The position numbers and the translations under genes are program-made. Below, piece after piece: positions 38,553-47,292 of a DNA stretch of 64,000 nt. How positions within the stretch are numbered: the first letter of the stretch is position 1; every line of letters starts with the position of its first letter. The notes under the pieces are model-generated. The model was not told the DNA's origin. It searched no databases and worked only from the letters and a program-made list of their open reading frames with translations. The DNA comes from Bog-473 sp963737745 (GTDB lineage: Bacteria > Actinomycetota > Acidimicrobiia > Acidimicrobiales > RAAP-2): NCBI GenBank assembly GCA_963737745.1, contig CAVTTR010000012.1:248001-312000 (forward strand), written 5' to 3'.

Positions 38553-39182
38553 TCAGATGCGGGTGATGTTGGCCAGCCAAGCTTGGGCGAGCGACGTATC
38601 AAGGTTTATAACGAATTCGGAAGCTTCGATCGACTCGACCTCCCACCCGGCTCGGAAGGCTGTGCGAATCTCGCCTGACTCACACGACGAGGGCCCCAGT
38701 CTCCGGACTGTCGATCACTGAAGCAGCACATCAAGTAACGCCCACCGGAACGGAGGACGCTGCCAAGCTGCCTCGACGTAGGTAGCCCGGCTTTCGTCAT
38801 CGAAGACATGGAAGAGTCCGCTATCGAGCACCGTGTCGAAGCTTTCTTCCAGATCGGACAGGCGTAACGCGTCCCATAAGAGAAAACGAGCGGGCAGATG
38901 CCGCTCGTGCGCCTTTTTCGTTGCCGCAGCAATAGCCCTCGGGGCGGCATCGATACCAGTGGCATGAAGGCCCCGCTCTGCGACCATGAGGACGTGCTCG
39001 CCGGTGCCACAACCGGCGTCGAGAACCCGACCCTGGATCAGGCCCGCTTCGGCCAGTCCGACAAACGCCGGTTGAGGACGGCCGATGTCCCACGGAGGTG
39101 TGCCGAGGTAGCTCCGGTCGAAGTCGTCGATGGCTTGAGCGGGGCCCGGCCGCAGCGGGGCGTCGGATGCCGGATCGCTCAT
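38553..39182 (-). CDS. Class I SAM-dependent methyltransferase (frame broken twice)
   Basis: Corrected product 209 aa. Motif I GRVLDAGCGTGEHVLMVAERG, motif II region ATGIDAAPRAIAAATKKA, FDTVLDSGLFHVFDDESRAT, then after a frame change near 38755 VLRSGGRYLMCCFSDRQSGD, and after another near 38670 IRTAFRAGWEVESIEASEF with the end LAQAWLANITRI at 38553. N-terminus FDRSYLGTPPWDIGRPQPAF is the pattern of thiopurine-methyltransferase-like small-molecule enzymes. Substrate unknown. The two changes cancel in length. Confidence 0.82.
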
Positions 39183-39255
39183 TGCGTGCTCGTCAGCCCA
39201 GTCGATCCAACCGCGTGATACGGCTCTTCATGTCCGGGTGCAGATGGCGGGACCA

Positions 39256-39399
39256 CTAATAGGCGAGGAACAGAATCTCGTCGCGTGAGTACTCATGATC
39301 CGGATGGGCTTCTTTTAGGTGAGCCTGTGTTTTATCCACGAGTTCGTCATCGTCCTCGCCGGTAATCTGCTCGCCACATGGACAGCTCAGATGTCTCAT
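39256..39399 (-). CDS. DUF1059 family small protein
   Basis: 47 aa. MRHLSCPCGEQITGEDDDEL then VDKTQAHLKEAHPDHEYSRD and the ending EILFLAY match the DUF1059 pattern (CPCG near the N-terminus, AHLxExHP, RDEIL). The two Cys and the His residues suggest metal binding. A good Shine-Dalgarno sequence (AAGGGGAACGT) precedes the ATG at 39399. Transcribed toward the methyltransferase 73 bases further on. Function unknown. Confidence 0.8.
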   Translation of the reverse strand: MRHLSCPCGEQITGEDDDELVDKTQAHLKEAHPDHEYSRDEILFLAY

Positions 39400-40236
39400 A
39401 CGTTCCCCTTACTTAGATCCAAAGGGAGACGATAGCGCAGAGGCTTATTCGAAGCTGCGTTCGCACGGCTCGCGAATGAGCGCGCATACAAGTTGTGCGG
39501 CTGTGGTGACAATCTTTGGAAGCAACCGGGGGCGGATGTTGTTTCAGCCGACGGTGTAAGGGTCCTCGATGGGAACGGATCCCCTGCCAGGGTTCGGCCA
39601 ACGCTCTCTTGGGTACAACGGAAAAGCTCTCATCGCTTCCGATGAGCAGAGCGTTTCGGCCGGTCCTTCGGGACCGGCCGTTTCGCGTACGCGGCTCATC
39701 TTTCCAAGTCCCTGTGCTGTCATTCCTTGTGATGTCCACGACTTTGGGGAGGTAGCAGGCGAGACTTCGCTGCCCCTCGATCGGAGTTGTTGGGTGTGTA
39801 ACACAGAGTTAACACGGGTTGGAGTTTGGCCGCCGTCATCGTGGGAAATGGAGAATTCAGCTCTCGTCGTGTCGATGAGAGGAAGCTAGCGAAACGGCCC
39901 CGCTGTCCCCCCCGGCGGGGTCGTTACGCGACAGGCCCAATGCCACGGGGAAGTGAGCATTCGAGATTACTCGTTGAACACCTGCGAGATGATCTGACCG
40001 TAGCGTGGTCTCTTGGCTTTTTTCGGCCCGTGGACATGATCAGGTACAGAGACCGTGCGAAAGAGCGAGATAGCTTCTCGCGCGGAGAAGTCTCCGGAAC
40101 GCCGATACCCGAATGGTTCAAGGGAAGGGTGGCTTTGGCGGAGCATCCGCCACGAATGCCTCAGTCTTCTTCCGGCCGTTGGCTCAGGCGTTCACCTACG
40201 GGTCACACTGACCACTGCGGGCCGGGCAAGGATCTG
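39400..40236. other. Gene-poor interval with hairpins
   Basis: Open frames here (for example plus 39826-40353) show no family pattern and poor codon bias. The interval does hold stacked hairpins at 39626-39679 and a C/G-rich hairpin near 39897-39922 (CCCCGC ... GCGGGG). Confidence 0.45.
39626..39679 (+). ncRNA. Two stacked hairpins, candidate structured RNA or double terminator
   Basis: Hairpin 1 (39626-39652): GCTC-TCATCG-loop CTTC-CGATGA-GCA-GAGC. Hairpin 2 (39658-39679): GGCCGGTCC with a TTCG tetraloop and GGACCGGCC, a perfect 9-bp stem. Each is followed by the same GTTTCG. No T-run of more than three, so termination is uncertain. Orientation is assigned from the TTCG loop. Confidence 0.4.
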
Positions 40237-40428
40237 CTACGAATCGGCCACTTGCAAGGGCCCACGAGAACCGACCGAATGCGTATCGGGATTTTCCTCC
40301 GTGCGCGGATGATGCATCACGTCGGACACCACGAAGGCGTCGTCGGGGCATGAGCGGGCGAGCCTGCGCGTAATCTCCTCGGCCCAAGCGAGATCACCCA
40401 CCCCCGAGCTCGAAATGCGCGTCACCAC
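40237..40428 (-). CDS. Possible small hypothetical protein
   Basis: 63 codons from GTG 40428, only 4 bases past the stop of the next gene upstream (pseudopilin-like, 40432-40794), so it could be coupled. Begins VVTRISSSGVGDLAWAEEIT. No recognised family; kept because of the tight spacing. Confidence 0.3.
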   Translation of the reverse strand: MVTRISSSGVGDLAWAEEITRRLARSCPDDAFVVSDVMHHPRTEENPDTHSVGSRGPLQVADS

Positions 40429-40431
40429 TTC

Positions 40432-40794
40432 CTAGGTAGCGGTGGTGCAGGGATTAGCCGTGTCATATGAAACCGCCCTCGCCCCAGCAGGAACTGAAAC
40501 CATCACTGCTCCCCTGGAACTGAGGGAGATGGCATAGTGCACCCCGTTGTTCGGCCACTTGTCTAAGAACGGCCCCCCATTCGTGGGTTCGGCCAAATTC
40601 GCCGGTGTTGGATTCAGAGTGGGATTGTCCAGCTCGAACTCCGAAACCGCCAATTCGACTGCCTTGGCATCCGAGTTACATGCCATGCTGGCGGTCTTGG
40701 CCGCCGCTCCACCGGTTTCGCTCATAATGCACAGGGCAAGCGCCCCCATGATCAGCGCGGAGGAGATCGTCTTTGCGGCCTTTCCCGTCATCAT
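40432..40794 (-). CDS. Secreted pseudopilin-like small protein
   Basis: 120 aa from ATG 40794. N-terminal hydrophobic segment (TISSALIMGALALCIMSETG) looks like a signal or pilin-type helix. The mature part (CNSDAKAVELAVSEFELDNP, NLAEPTNGGPFLDKWPNNG, HYAISLSSRGAVMVSVPAG) has the order seen in type II secretion/type IV pilin-like proteins: an alpha helix, then 'GGPFLxxWP' and short beta strands. It lacks the basic leader plus Glu5 of true pilins, so it is probably a free secreted domain. Two Cys could form a disulfide bond. Confidence 0.55.
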   Translation of the reverse strand: MMTGKAAKTISSALIMGALALCIMSETGGAAAKTASMACNSDAKAVELAVSEFELDNPTLNPTPANLAEPTNGGPFLDKWPNNGVHYAISLSSRGAVMVSVPAGARAVSYDTANPCTTAT

Positions 40795-41004
40795 GGAGAA
40801 ATGATGTCCGCCCAGCGCCAGATCTACTAGGGACGGAAGTCCCAAAAAGTTGTAGGCACAAAGACCCTAAGTGTCGAGGCACTGGACCTGTCGCCTTTCC
40901 ACGCCATGACGCGACCTGGTTGGTTGCAATAGCGGTGCGTTCCCTTATGTGATGCGCGTCGACCGGCGCTGAGAAGTTCACGTTGGGCGCACGTTTGGAC
41001 AACG

Positions 41005-41424
41005 TCAGGCCGGTTCGGCCTTTCCGCCAGCTCGGGGATGCTGCGTCGGCTCGTCAGAAAGTTGATCTTCCGTGACGCCCTTCTTTGCTAGCTCATCAAC
41101 GACATCTTGGTCACGACTGGCCGCCGCCCCGAATGCCTTGTCCTGGGGGTCTTGGGTTGGTTCTTCTGGACTCGAGATGTTGTTTCCTGGGGTTTTCGCA
41201 CTGACTCGATTTTTCAGGTCCGAGACCTTGTCCGAGGCGGAGCTGACGGCCGTACTCGCAAGGCTCGAGACCTTGTCTGAAGCGGCATCGACTGTCCGTT
41301 TGACGTCGGGACGTCCAGCCACTTGGCGGGCCTTTGCTTCAAGCTGCTCGTACGGGCCCCGGCCGGCTCGTGATCCAAGAATAAAGCCGACCGCTGCTCC
41401 CACTGCCAACCAAAATTTCTTCAT
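41005..41424 (-). CDS. YtxH domain-containing protein
   Basis: 139 aa. N-terminal membrane helix KKFWLAVGAAVGFILGSRAG with the Gly-rich YtxH pattern, then a helical Ala/Ser/Lys region (RQVAGRPDVKRTVDAASDK, SSLASTAVSSASDKVSDLKN) with LEA-like repeats and an acidic, disordered end. Such proteins are general-stress proteins of unknown action, anchored in the membrane. Fits the stress-related neighbours (PspA, PRC-barrel, DUF1059). Confidence 0.75.
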   Translation of the reverse strand: MKKFWLAVGAAVGFILGSRAGRGPYEQLEAKARQVAGRPDVKRTVDAASDKVSSLASTAVSSASDKVSDLKNRVSAKTPGNNISSPEEPTQDPQDKAFGAAASRDQDVVDELAKKGVTEDQLSDEPTQHPRAGGKAEPA

Positions 41425-41664
41425 TTCGCCCGTCTTTCCTTCGGCGCCATCGGGCCGTGGGTCTACCCCCGAATAAGCGGACCAAACGCCTCAGCGACGG
41501 CGATACCTGCTCCAACAACGCGAGCATGACCGCGCTGTCGACCCGATTGGGATGGGGAGCACTTCGAGGGGCATGGGCACACCGCATACGGCTCCACCAG
41601 GAAGCGGCCGCTGCCTACAAAACTCGTCGGTTGTGGGCGGTCCGACCGGGGTAATCACGAGGTC

Positions 41665-41862
41665 ATGGAAAACGAACTCCGCGCACCGTGCCCCTGGATC
41701 AAGATCACTCAGTTGAGGGGAGAGCGGTGGTGCGTCCTCCCCGCCGAGCATCAGCCTGATCACGTCTTCGCACTCTCTGGCCATGCTCCCGGCCACTCCA
41801 CGATCGAGGATCTCGTAAACGATCGAGCATCTCGTCACCGCCTGACGGTAAACCTTCCGTGA
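41665..41862 (+). CDS. Small Cys/His protein, paralogue of the protein at 34501
   Basis: 65 aa, ATG 41665. Core CPWIKITQLRGERWC then VLPAEHQPDH gives C-x13-C-x5-H-x3-H, the same spacing and many same residues (KITQL-GE) as the protein at 34501-34665. Probably a zinc knuckle. The last 25 residues (HSTIEDLVNDRASRHRL) are not shared. Its stop overlaps the GTG start of the next frame. Confidence 0.6.
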   Translation: MENELRAPCPWIKITQLRGERWCVLPAEHQPDHVFALSGHAPGHSTIEDLVNDRASRHRLTVNLP

Positions 41863-42158
41863 TTGGAACCGATACGAACTGGGTAGCTGGAGGTCGAACC
41901 GACGATACGAGGAGTGCAGCGGTGTTCCATCACCATCACGAAACCGACGTTCCAGCCATCGCTCTTCCCCGCGTGAGAACGGTGCGACTGCTGGAAACCG
42001 AATCGGAACTTCAGGCAGCGATTCAGCGAGCTAGGGCCTTCGAGCTCACGAGAGCCGAACAAGGCGGCAGGGGTCTCAGCTATGAACGGTATCTACGCGA
42101 CCCACCGCAGGGCCTTGCCGACATCGTTCACATTGAGCCGGATGTCGCCAGCGCCTGA
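41859..42158 (+). CDS. Hypothetical protein
   Basis: 99 aa, GTG start overlapping the previous stop (GTGA). Contains a HHHH run in residues 24-27 and a helical middle (RLLETESELQAAIQRARAFE). No family. The overlap is the main support; composition is plausible but not convincing. Confidence 0.35.
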   Translation: MIGTDTNWVAGGRTDDTRSAAVFHHHHETDVPAIALPRVRTVRLLETESELQAAIQRARAFELTRAEQGGRGLSYERYLRDPPQGLADIVHIEPDVASA

Positions 42159-42736
42159 CGAGCTGCCTACGTCTACCGCGCAGGGGGTTCGAATGGACGC
42201 TTGGCCGCCGGCCGCCTCCAGGCCGCCTTCCTGCACGCGTCGCGCTCGGCGGCCACGTTGGTCCCTGTAGGCCAATGGAACGTAACAAGCACGATCCGTT
42301 TTGACCATCTCTCCGGGGGTAGTTGGGAACCATGAGCATTCCGGAAGCACCAAACGAACCTTTCGATCCCGAGCCCATCGAACCGATAGAGCCCGAGCAG
42401 CCAGACGGGCCCGACGCCCATAGGTGCACCTGATTGAAAGCCGGAGGAATCCTGACTCACTGCCGTGACCATCAGCCGCGGCGTAATCGGGGCACGGCTT
42501 CGCCCAAGGCGAATGGCAAAGAGAACCTTCATTCGAGTAACCGGCTGTTCGTCCGGCGGAAAAAGGTTGGGATCTGGGTATTCCGTTACGTGCTCACTAC
42601 GACGCGCAGCCGGCGCCAGCCGACAACATGTCGTGCCGGCATTGAGTTGCCGCTTGCGGCATCGGTCCCGAATCCGCTACTGGGTGTCTTCGGAGTGCGA
42701 GAGTTAGGCACGGCATTCAGGGTTAGGACATAAGCG
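42159..42736. other. Gene-poor interval; one tiny acidic frame
   Basis: The only candidate I see is ATG 42332 to TGA 42433 (33 aa, MSIPEAPNEPFDPEPIEPIE, acidic and Pro-rich), preceded by GGGGGTAG. The longer frames around it are shadows or unsupported. No hairpin or repeat of note. Confidence 0.35.
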
Positions 42737-43429
42737 ATGCTCGGCGCTCCACGGCAACGCCGGCAATATGAACATCGGTTTCCAGCCGCGCTCGCGATTG
42801 TGATCGGAGTCGCTCTCTACGCGGCCCTTCCGAGCAATCTCACTGCAGGTAGCCGGTTCGTTATTCCTGGATTGGAGCTGCTCCTGTTGGTGCCAGTCTT
42901 CGCCTTCAATCCGCGACGGCTCGCCCGCCAGACGAGGTTGTCACGGGCGCTGTCCCTCGCTTTGGTCGGCGTTATCGGCCTCGGCAACCTCATTTCACTC
43001 ATTCTGCTGGTGCGGGCACTCGTTGAGGGCGGCGCAAGCGACAGTCACAAACTCCTTCTGGCCGCACTTCAGATCTGGCTCACGAATATCATCGTTTTCG
43101 CCCTGGCCTATTGGGAGATTGACCGCGGCGGTCCCGTCCGCCGAGCGAGTCTCCCGCGTGATGAGTTGCCCCCCGCTGACTTCCGGTTCTCTCAAGACGA
43201 GGACGCAGACACCGTGGACGAAGTTGCTGCTTCTGCATCGGATCGCGTTGACTGGGCGCCCGTGTTCATCGACTACCTCTATGTGTCGGTCACGAACAGT
43301 TCGGCGTTCAGTCCCACGGACACGATGCCGCTATCGACCCGCGTCAAATTGCTCATGGCCATCCAGGCCAGTTCGGCCCTTATCGTCTCATTGCTGGTTA
43401 TTGCCCGAGCGGTGGGCGGCCTTAAGTAA
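42737..43429 (+). CDS. Integral membrane protein, unknown function
   Basis: 230 aa. Four membrane helices: AALAIVIGVALYAALP, VIPGLELLLLVPVFAF, ALSLALVGVIGLGNLISLILLV, LLAALQIWLTNIIVFALAYW, then an acidic cytosolic loop (SQDEDADTVDEVAASASDRV) and a C-terminal hairpin: FIDYLYVSVTNSSAFSPTDT with KLLMAIQASSALIVSLLVIARA. The 'FxDYLYxSxTNSxAFSPTDTMPL' stretch is conserved in a family of bacterial membrane proteins with pore-loop-like ends, but no transport has been shown. GTG or ATG near 42737. Directly followed by the dispersed repeat at 43430. Confidence 0.65.
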   Translation: MLGAPRQRRQYEHRFPAALAIVIGVALYAALPSNLTAGSRFVIPGLELLLLVPVFAFNPRRLARQTRLSRALSLALVGVIGLGNLISLILLVRALVEGGASDSHKLLLAALQIWLTNIIVFALAYWEIDRGGPVRRASLPRDELPPADFRFSQDEDADTVDEVAASASDRVDWAPVFIDYLYVSVTNSSAFSPTDTMPLSTRVKLLMAIQASSALIVSLLVIARAVGGLK

Positions 43430-43475
43430 TTCCAGACGCGACAGAAGGCGCCCCGAAGGGTGCCAATCGCCGTCG
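43430..43475 (+). repeat. Dispersed repeat copy A (GACGCGAC ... GGCGCC hairpin)
   Basis: Begins one base after the membrane-protein stop. GACGCGACAGAAGGCGCC is followed by a hairpin GGCGCCC-CGAA-GGGTGCC and CAATCGCCGTCG. Related copies at 45058 and 45604. Position right after a stop codon suggests a terminator role. Confidence 0.55.
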
Positions 43476-44186
43476 CTCACGCCCGGTATTTCGGTGCCGA
43501 CTCCGGTTCCTGGCGCAAACTATCGTTGGCTCAAGGAAAATGGCGGCTGCAGCCTGTCACTGTCTGCATGGCCTCCCCAGCCGAAGAGGGAGTCGAAGGC
43601 TTGGCCAAGGCGACGGAGCGCATGATCATGGCTCGGATTGGCGTGCGCCATATGAGCGCCTCGAACGACACGCACTGCGTTTGTCACGACGCTCTAGCGA
43701 TGACCCCGAAAGCTGGGGGTTGAACTGAGTCCAAGCGAGGAACAAGCTTGAGACAGGCTCTCGCCCCCCACAGGTGCGGCGCCAAGATGAATTGAGGTCG
43801 GTGGTGAATACAGCCGAGTACGGCCTAAATGGAGCGCTGAGCCTCTTGGTTGCCGACCTGATGGCGGATTAGCCCAATGCCCTCGAGCATTCGAAGCTTG
43901 GTGCCGCCAGCACAGCGACGACATTCAACTGAGGGTATTCGATATCTTCGGAATATCCGCAGCACGGCTCGTCCTACGGCTCGGAGCAGTGCGTCAACCG
44001 ACCTGGGTTGAGAAATCATTCGAAAGCAACGGCCCGGGGCGATGCAGAATCCGGCGAGGACACCGGGTTCAGGCATTCGACCCATAGTGCGACAGGAGCT
44101 TCGGAATCAGGCGCTGAAGCTCTTGACTTTGCGACCCTAGTGAGTAGACCAGACACTTGAGATATAACCCCCTTGGGGTGGTGCCT
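43476..44186. other. Gene-poor interval
   Basis: The plus frame 43460-43723 and the minus frame 43825-44085 (starting MGRMPEPGVLAGFCI) are open but show no family pattern, conserved Cys pairs or ribosome-binding site. I see no repeat or hairpin. Confidence 0.4.
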
Positions 44187-44384
44187 ATGGCCATCAACGG
44201 CAACGTCGTCTCATGCGATGAGTGTGGGCGTCAGTTCAGCGTGCCTGTGGAGTCGGACGCGAGCAAGTCATCTCGCGACGAACTTGTTCGGAGCCGTGCA
44301 ATAGGTGAGGGTTGGCGTCACACTCCTGACGGTGACCTATGCCCGAACCACAACCGAGCCTCGAGTGCCCATCGTCGTGACTGA
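44187..44384 (+). CDS. Small zinc-finger-like protein
   Basis: 65 aa from ATG 44187. CDECGRQFSV at residues 10-19 and DLCPNH near residue 51 give a C-x2-C ... C-x2-H set that could bind one zinc. The middle is helical (SSRDELVRSRAIGEGWRHTP). Longer start at 44157 is possible but adds no conserved sequence. Function unknown. Confidence 0.6.
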   Translation: MAINGNVVSCDECGRQFSVPVESDASKSSRDELVRSRAIGEGWRHTPDGDLCPNHNRASSAHRRD

Positions 44385-44544
44385 TTCGCCAATGGCCATG
44401 CAGCCAAAGGGCTCGAGGGCGGGCTTTCAAGGGTCCTGTGCCCACCCCTTCCTTTCGGACTCCCGTTCGCCGTGTCCGATCCGTCGTGCCACCTCTCAAT
44501 AGCGACGAGACGCGTCCCTTATGTGTCCGGCCGGTTCTGGGAGA

Positions 44545-44970
44545 TCAAATACTGGTTTGATCACGCGGCAGTTGACGTACCGCTCGGGCGACCGGTCTCG
44601 TCGCCCTCTTCCTCGTCGTGTCTTCCGGCTTCCTTGGAGTGCTTGGCCTGATCCTCACCCCGCCTTCCAACACTCTCTCCGGTATGTTTCGGCGGCTCTT
44701 TTCCGGGGCTCCCCCCGTCGGCCCAACAAGGCTCTCGGGATTGACATTCCTGGGGGAGTCGGTGCCTCGCAATTGGCGACTCACGCTTTCGGCGCCCGCC
44801 CTCTGTGATTCTGAGCCGGATCCACCCCTCGAGCGCTCCTCATATGGGGGCACGAGCGAGCCTTCGGTATCAATCTCACCGCCTGGGTTCGGATTCGAGC
44901 CCTCGTGGTAGTCGTTACCGATGCGGTCCTGCTTGGCCTCTTGAATTCCCTTTTCGGTATCGTCAGTCAT
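44545..44970 (-). CDS. Hydrophilic, disordered hypothetical protein
   Basis: 141 aa. A strong ribosome-binding site (GGAAGGGGTAGG) precedes ATG 44970. The first half is acidic and Gly-rich (NDYHEGSNPNPGGEIDTEGS, LVPPYEERSRGG); the second half becomes Arg-rich and may be out of the true frame. No membrane segment or Cys. Likely a stress-type intrinsically disordered protein. Confidence 0.5.
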   Translation of the reverse strand: MTDDTEKGIQEAKQDRIGNDYHEGSNPNPGGEIDTEGSLVPPYEERSRGGSGSESQRAGAESVSRQLRGTDSPRNVNPESLVGPTGGAPEKSRRNIPERVLEGGVRIRPSTPRKPEDTTRKRATRPVARAVRQLPRDQTSI

Positions 44971-45057
44971 AGTCCTACCCCTTCCAATGGATGGAGTTTC
45001 ATCCAGTTAGGGGCCTACCCGACCGACGACCGTTGAAGCCTTCGCCATCGACTTGTA

Positions 45058-45112
45058 ACGCGACGAAAGCGCCTGACGCGACGAAAGACGCCCCAATGGG
45101 CGCCAATCGTCG
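45058..45112 (+). repeat. Dispersed repeat copy B with an 18-bp internal tandem
   Basis: ACGCGACGAAAGCGCCTG (45058-45075) is followed at once by ACGCGACGAAAGACGCCCC, then the hairpin CGCCC-CAAT-GGGCG and CCAATCGTCGG. It shares the unit and the 3' part (GCCAATCGYCG) with copy A. It lies 3' of the gene at 45220-45486. Confidence 0.55.
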
Positions 45113-45219
45113 GCAAATATCAAGCGGATTGGTACGCCATGCCTTCGCCACGGCCACACTGACATCACGAGGGCGCGTACGCCTCGATGAGGCGGAAATT
45201 GGGTCCACTCCCAAGATGT

Positions 45220-45486
45220 CTATTGCTCTATGTTCACCACGGCCGCTATGTCATGGTTCTTTGGAGTTATCCCCATCTCTTGGAGAATCGGACCCAGGTG
45301 CACACGAAAGGCGTCGTACGCCTCTTGGGACTCCCAGATCTCATAGACGGCGAGCTGGCCATCCGCTCCAAAGCAAGAATGATGCTTCCGGCCATCGAAA
45401 ATCGCATCTGAGGCGGCAAGGGCTTCTGAGGCCTTCTTGTACTGGTCGATGGTCATGGATTCAGGTTGCACATACACAGCAATCAT
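45220..45486 (-). CDS. Small ABM/dimeric ferredoxin-like protein
   Basis: 88 aa from ATG 45486, chosen because AAGGAGAT lies 4-11 bases upstream. Sequence MIAVYVQPESMTIDQYKKAS, then HHSCFGADGQLAVYEIWESQ and EAYDAFRVHLGPILQEMGI follow the fold of dimeric alpha-beta barrel proteins (antibiotic biosynthesis monooxygenase-like). Catalytic function is not certain. The gene follows GT4 in direction but is 210 bases past it, with repeat copy C in between. Confidence 0.65.
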   Translation of the reverse strand: MIAVYVQPESMTIDQYKKASEALAASDAIFDGRKHHSCFGADGQLAVYEIWESQEAYDAFRVHLGPILQEMGITPKNHDIAAVVNIEQ

Positions 45487-45603
45487 CGGATCTCCTTTGT
45501 CCAATGGCAACGTAACAGCGTTGCTCCGAGATTGCTCAGGGCTGCCCCTGGCGCCATGAGAGGAATCTCGAGGGCGTGCTCGCCAATTGGGCTGTGCAAC
45601 TAG

Positions 45604-45662
45604 GTTCCTGACGATTCCTGACGACGTTCCTGACGCGACGTTCCTGACGCGACGAAAGGCGC
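45604..45662 (+). repeat. Dispersed repeat copy C with four tandem TTCCTGACG units
   Basis: Four units of TTCCTGACG(CGAC) in a row (two short, two 14-base units GTTCCTGACGCGAC), ending GACGAAAGGCGC. Shares GACGCGACGAAAGGCGC with copies A and B but has lost the clear hairpin. Lies 3' of the glycosyltransferase gene (stop at 45696). Confidence 0.5.
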
Positions 45663-45695
45663 AAGCCCATCGCTCCGTTGTGGTGGTAGCGATCG

Positions 45696-47174
45696 TCAAG
45701 GTCTAACTCGTCCCAAGAGCTCCGTGTAGAGCCGGATGTACTCGACGGCAACCACGTCCATCCCACAGAAGGCGCGCAGCGCGGTGAAATTCTCTTCTGT
45801 CCATCGCCTCTCAAGGTCATGGTCGGTGAGCACCGTTATCGCCTGCTTTACGGCTGCGCCGAGGATGTCTCGCCGCAGCTGGTGCAGCCCTCCGAACGCT
45901 TCCAGCCGTTCAAGCTGACCTGTGTCCCCAAGCGAGATGTAATGCGGAACATGGCCGCGTACGAATGCTTTGAACACTGGGTATTCGAGGACAGCCAGGG
46001 GTCGTCTCGCCCAGACCGTCTCGATCGCCTGGTTGCCGAATCCTTCGTGCTCAGGCGGATAGCAAACAAGATCGACTGCGCGATAGGTGCCATAGAAAGG
46101 ATAATGGTCGGGGTCGTCGTGCTGGAGCCGTCTGTCGGGAACGACGATATTGCCGCCGTAAGCGAGCTTTATCCCTAGATGCTGCGCATATGACAGTAGC
46201 CTGTCGAAGTAGGGCTGGTTGTCGCCGAGATCCTCGCCCTGCGGTAGAAGCAGAACGATGCTGCTGGTGGGACTGAACCGCCGCTGATTCAGTCCTAGGC
46301 CGTCTTGTGCGTTCTCGAGAGCGGTGCGATCGAGGTTCAACGCCGCCACAAACTGAATGGCTAGTTCGATGGCCTTGTTAATGGCGATTCTGGCTGGCAT
46401 CGCCACTACCAGGTCGTCGACGCCGACCGGTCGGGGGTCGCCGACCAGCACCTGGAGGTGGGAACGGAACGCCTCTTCGTCGATGACCGGTAGATCTCGA
46501 TCGAAGTCGAAGCCGTCGGGAACGACGGTGCCAACGATGCCCCTGCTCGCGCGCAGCGCCTCGGCAGCGAGAGGATTGATAAGCACGTGGTGCGCATTGG
46601 GCAATGTCGGACACATGATGCGATCCATCATCTCGTTGACTTGATCGTATGGTGTTACGAAATTCTTGGCATTCGGGCCTTCCCAGTAGATGTCATGGTG
46701 CTGCATGAGAAAGCCGATGTCGGGCCGTTCGGCCGCGAGGTTGTACAAAGCAAGAGTGGCCGGAAGGTTGTACGGCAGAGACATGATGTTGCGAATATGC
46801 AGCAAACGGATGTCCCAGGCATCAACGTAATCCTCGATCTGTCTCCTAATGCGCTCCGCACGGTCAACGATCTCCGTAACGAGGCCATCTCCGTCGGAGG
46901 GAGGCGGATGACCCTCGGTATCCGGGAAGATCCTCTCTCGAAGCGCGACGGCCTCGGGCGACTGGTAAGAGAGGTCCGGCACCGCCAAGCCTTGAGCGTC
47001 AGGGGGCACGTCAGAGGCACAAGAGAAGGCCCGCCAGCCCCGCGCCGCAAGCGCGCTCGAAAGCTCTTGGGATTGAAGCGACACCCCATCAGTGCCAAAC
47101 AACTTGAAGTGGACCTCGAGCGTCCTCCTCGAGGACGATGCACCATCCGCAGCGTATTCATCATTCGGCTCCAT
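45696..47174 (-). CDS. GT4-type glycosyltransferase
   Basis: 492 aa. C-terminal GT-B signature PPEHEGFGNQAIETVWARRP (E-x7-E type, binding the sugar nucleotide) and ARIAINKAIELAIQFVAALN. N-terminal domain has FKLFGTDGVSLQSQELSSAL and FLMQHHDIYWEGPNAKNF, the acceptor side. The overall pattern resembles glycosyltransferases making mannosylglucosylglycerate-type osmolytes, but the acceptor cannot be told from sequence. Frame intact. No sugar-nucleotide genes nearby. In the stress-gene neighbourhood an osmolyte role is a reasonable guess only. Confidence 0.75.
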   Translation of the reverse strand: MEPNDEYAADGASSSRRTLEVHFKLFGTDGVSLQSQELSSALAARGWRAFSCASDVPPDAQGLAVPDLSYQSPEAVALRERIFPDTEGHPPPSDGDGLVTEIVDRAERIRRQIEDYVDAWDIRLLHIRNIMSLPYNLPATLALYNLAAERPDIGFLMQHHDIYWEGPNAKNFVTPYDQVNEMMDRIMCPTLPNAHHVLINPLAAEALRASRGIVGTVVPDGFDFDRDLPVIDEEAFRSHLQVLVGDPRPVGVDDLVVAMPARIAINKAIELAIQFVAALNLDRTALENAQDGLGLNQRRFSPTSSIVLLLPQGEDLGDNQPYFDRLLSYAQHLGIKLAYGGNIVVPDRRLQHDDPDHYPFYGTYRAVDLVCYPPEHEGFGNQAIETVWARRPLAVLEYPVFKAFVRGHVPHYISLGDTGQLERLEAFGGLHQLRRDILGAAVKQAITVLTDHDLERRWTEENFTALRAFCGMDVVAVEYIRLYTELLGRVRP

Positions 47175-47292
47175 ACGCTTCAGCCTCGCGTGGTAACCGT
47201 TCCAGGGCTGATATCAGAGATCAAGCCCCTAATGAGCCTGGTGGTGGGTCAAGGCACTGGGTAAGAGATCGCGAGGAGTGATGAGCAATAGG

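Noticed and set aside
39826..40353. 175-codon plus-strand frame
   Set aside because: Composition and codon use do not look coding, and no family is recognised.
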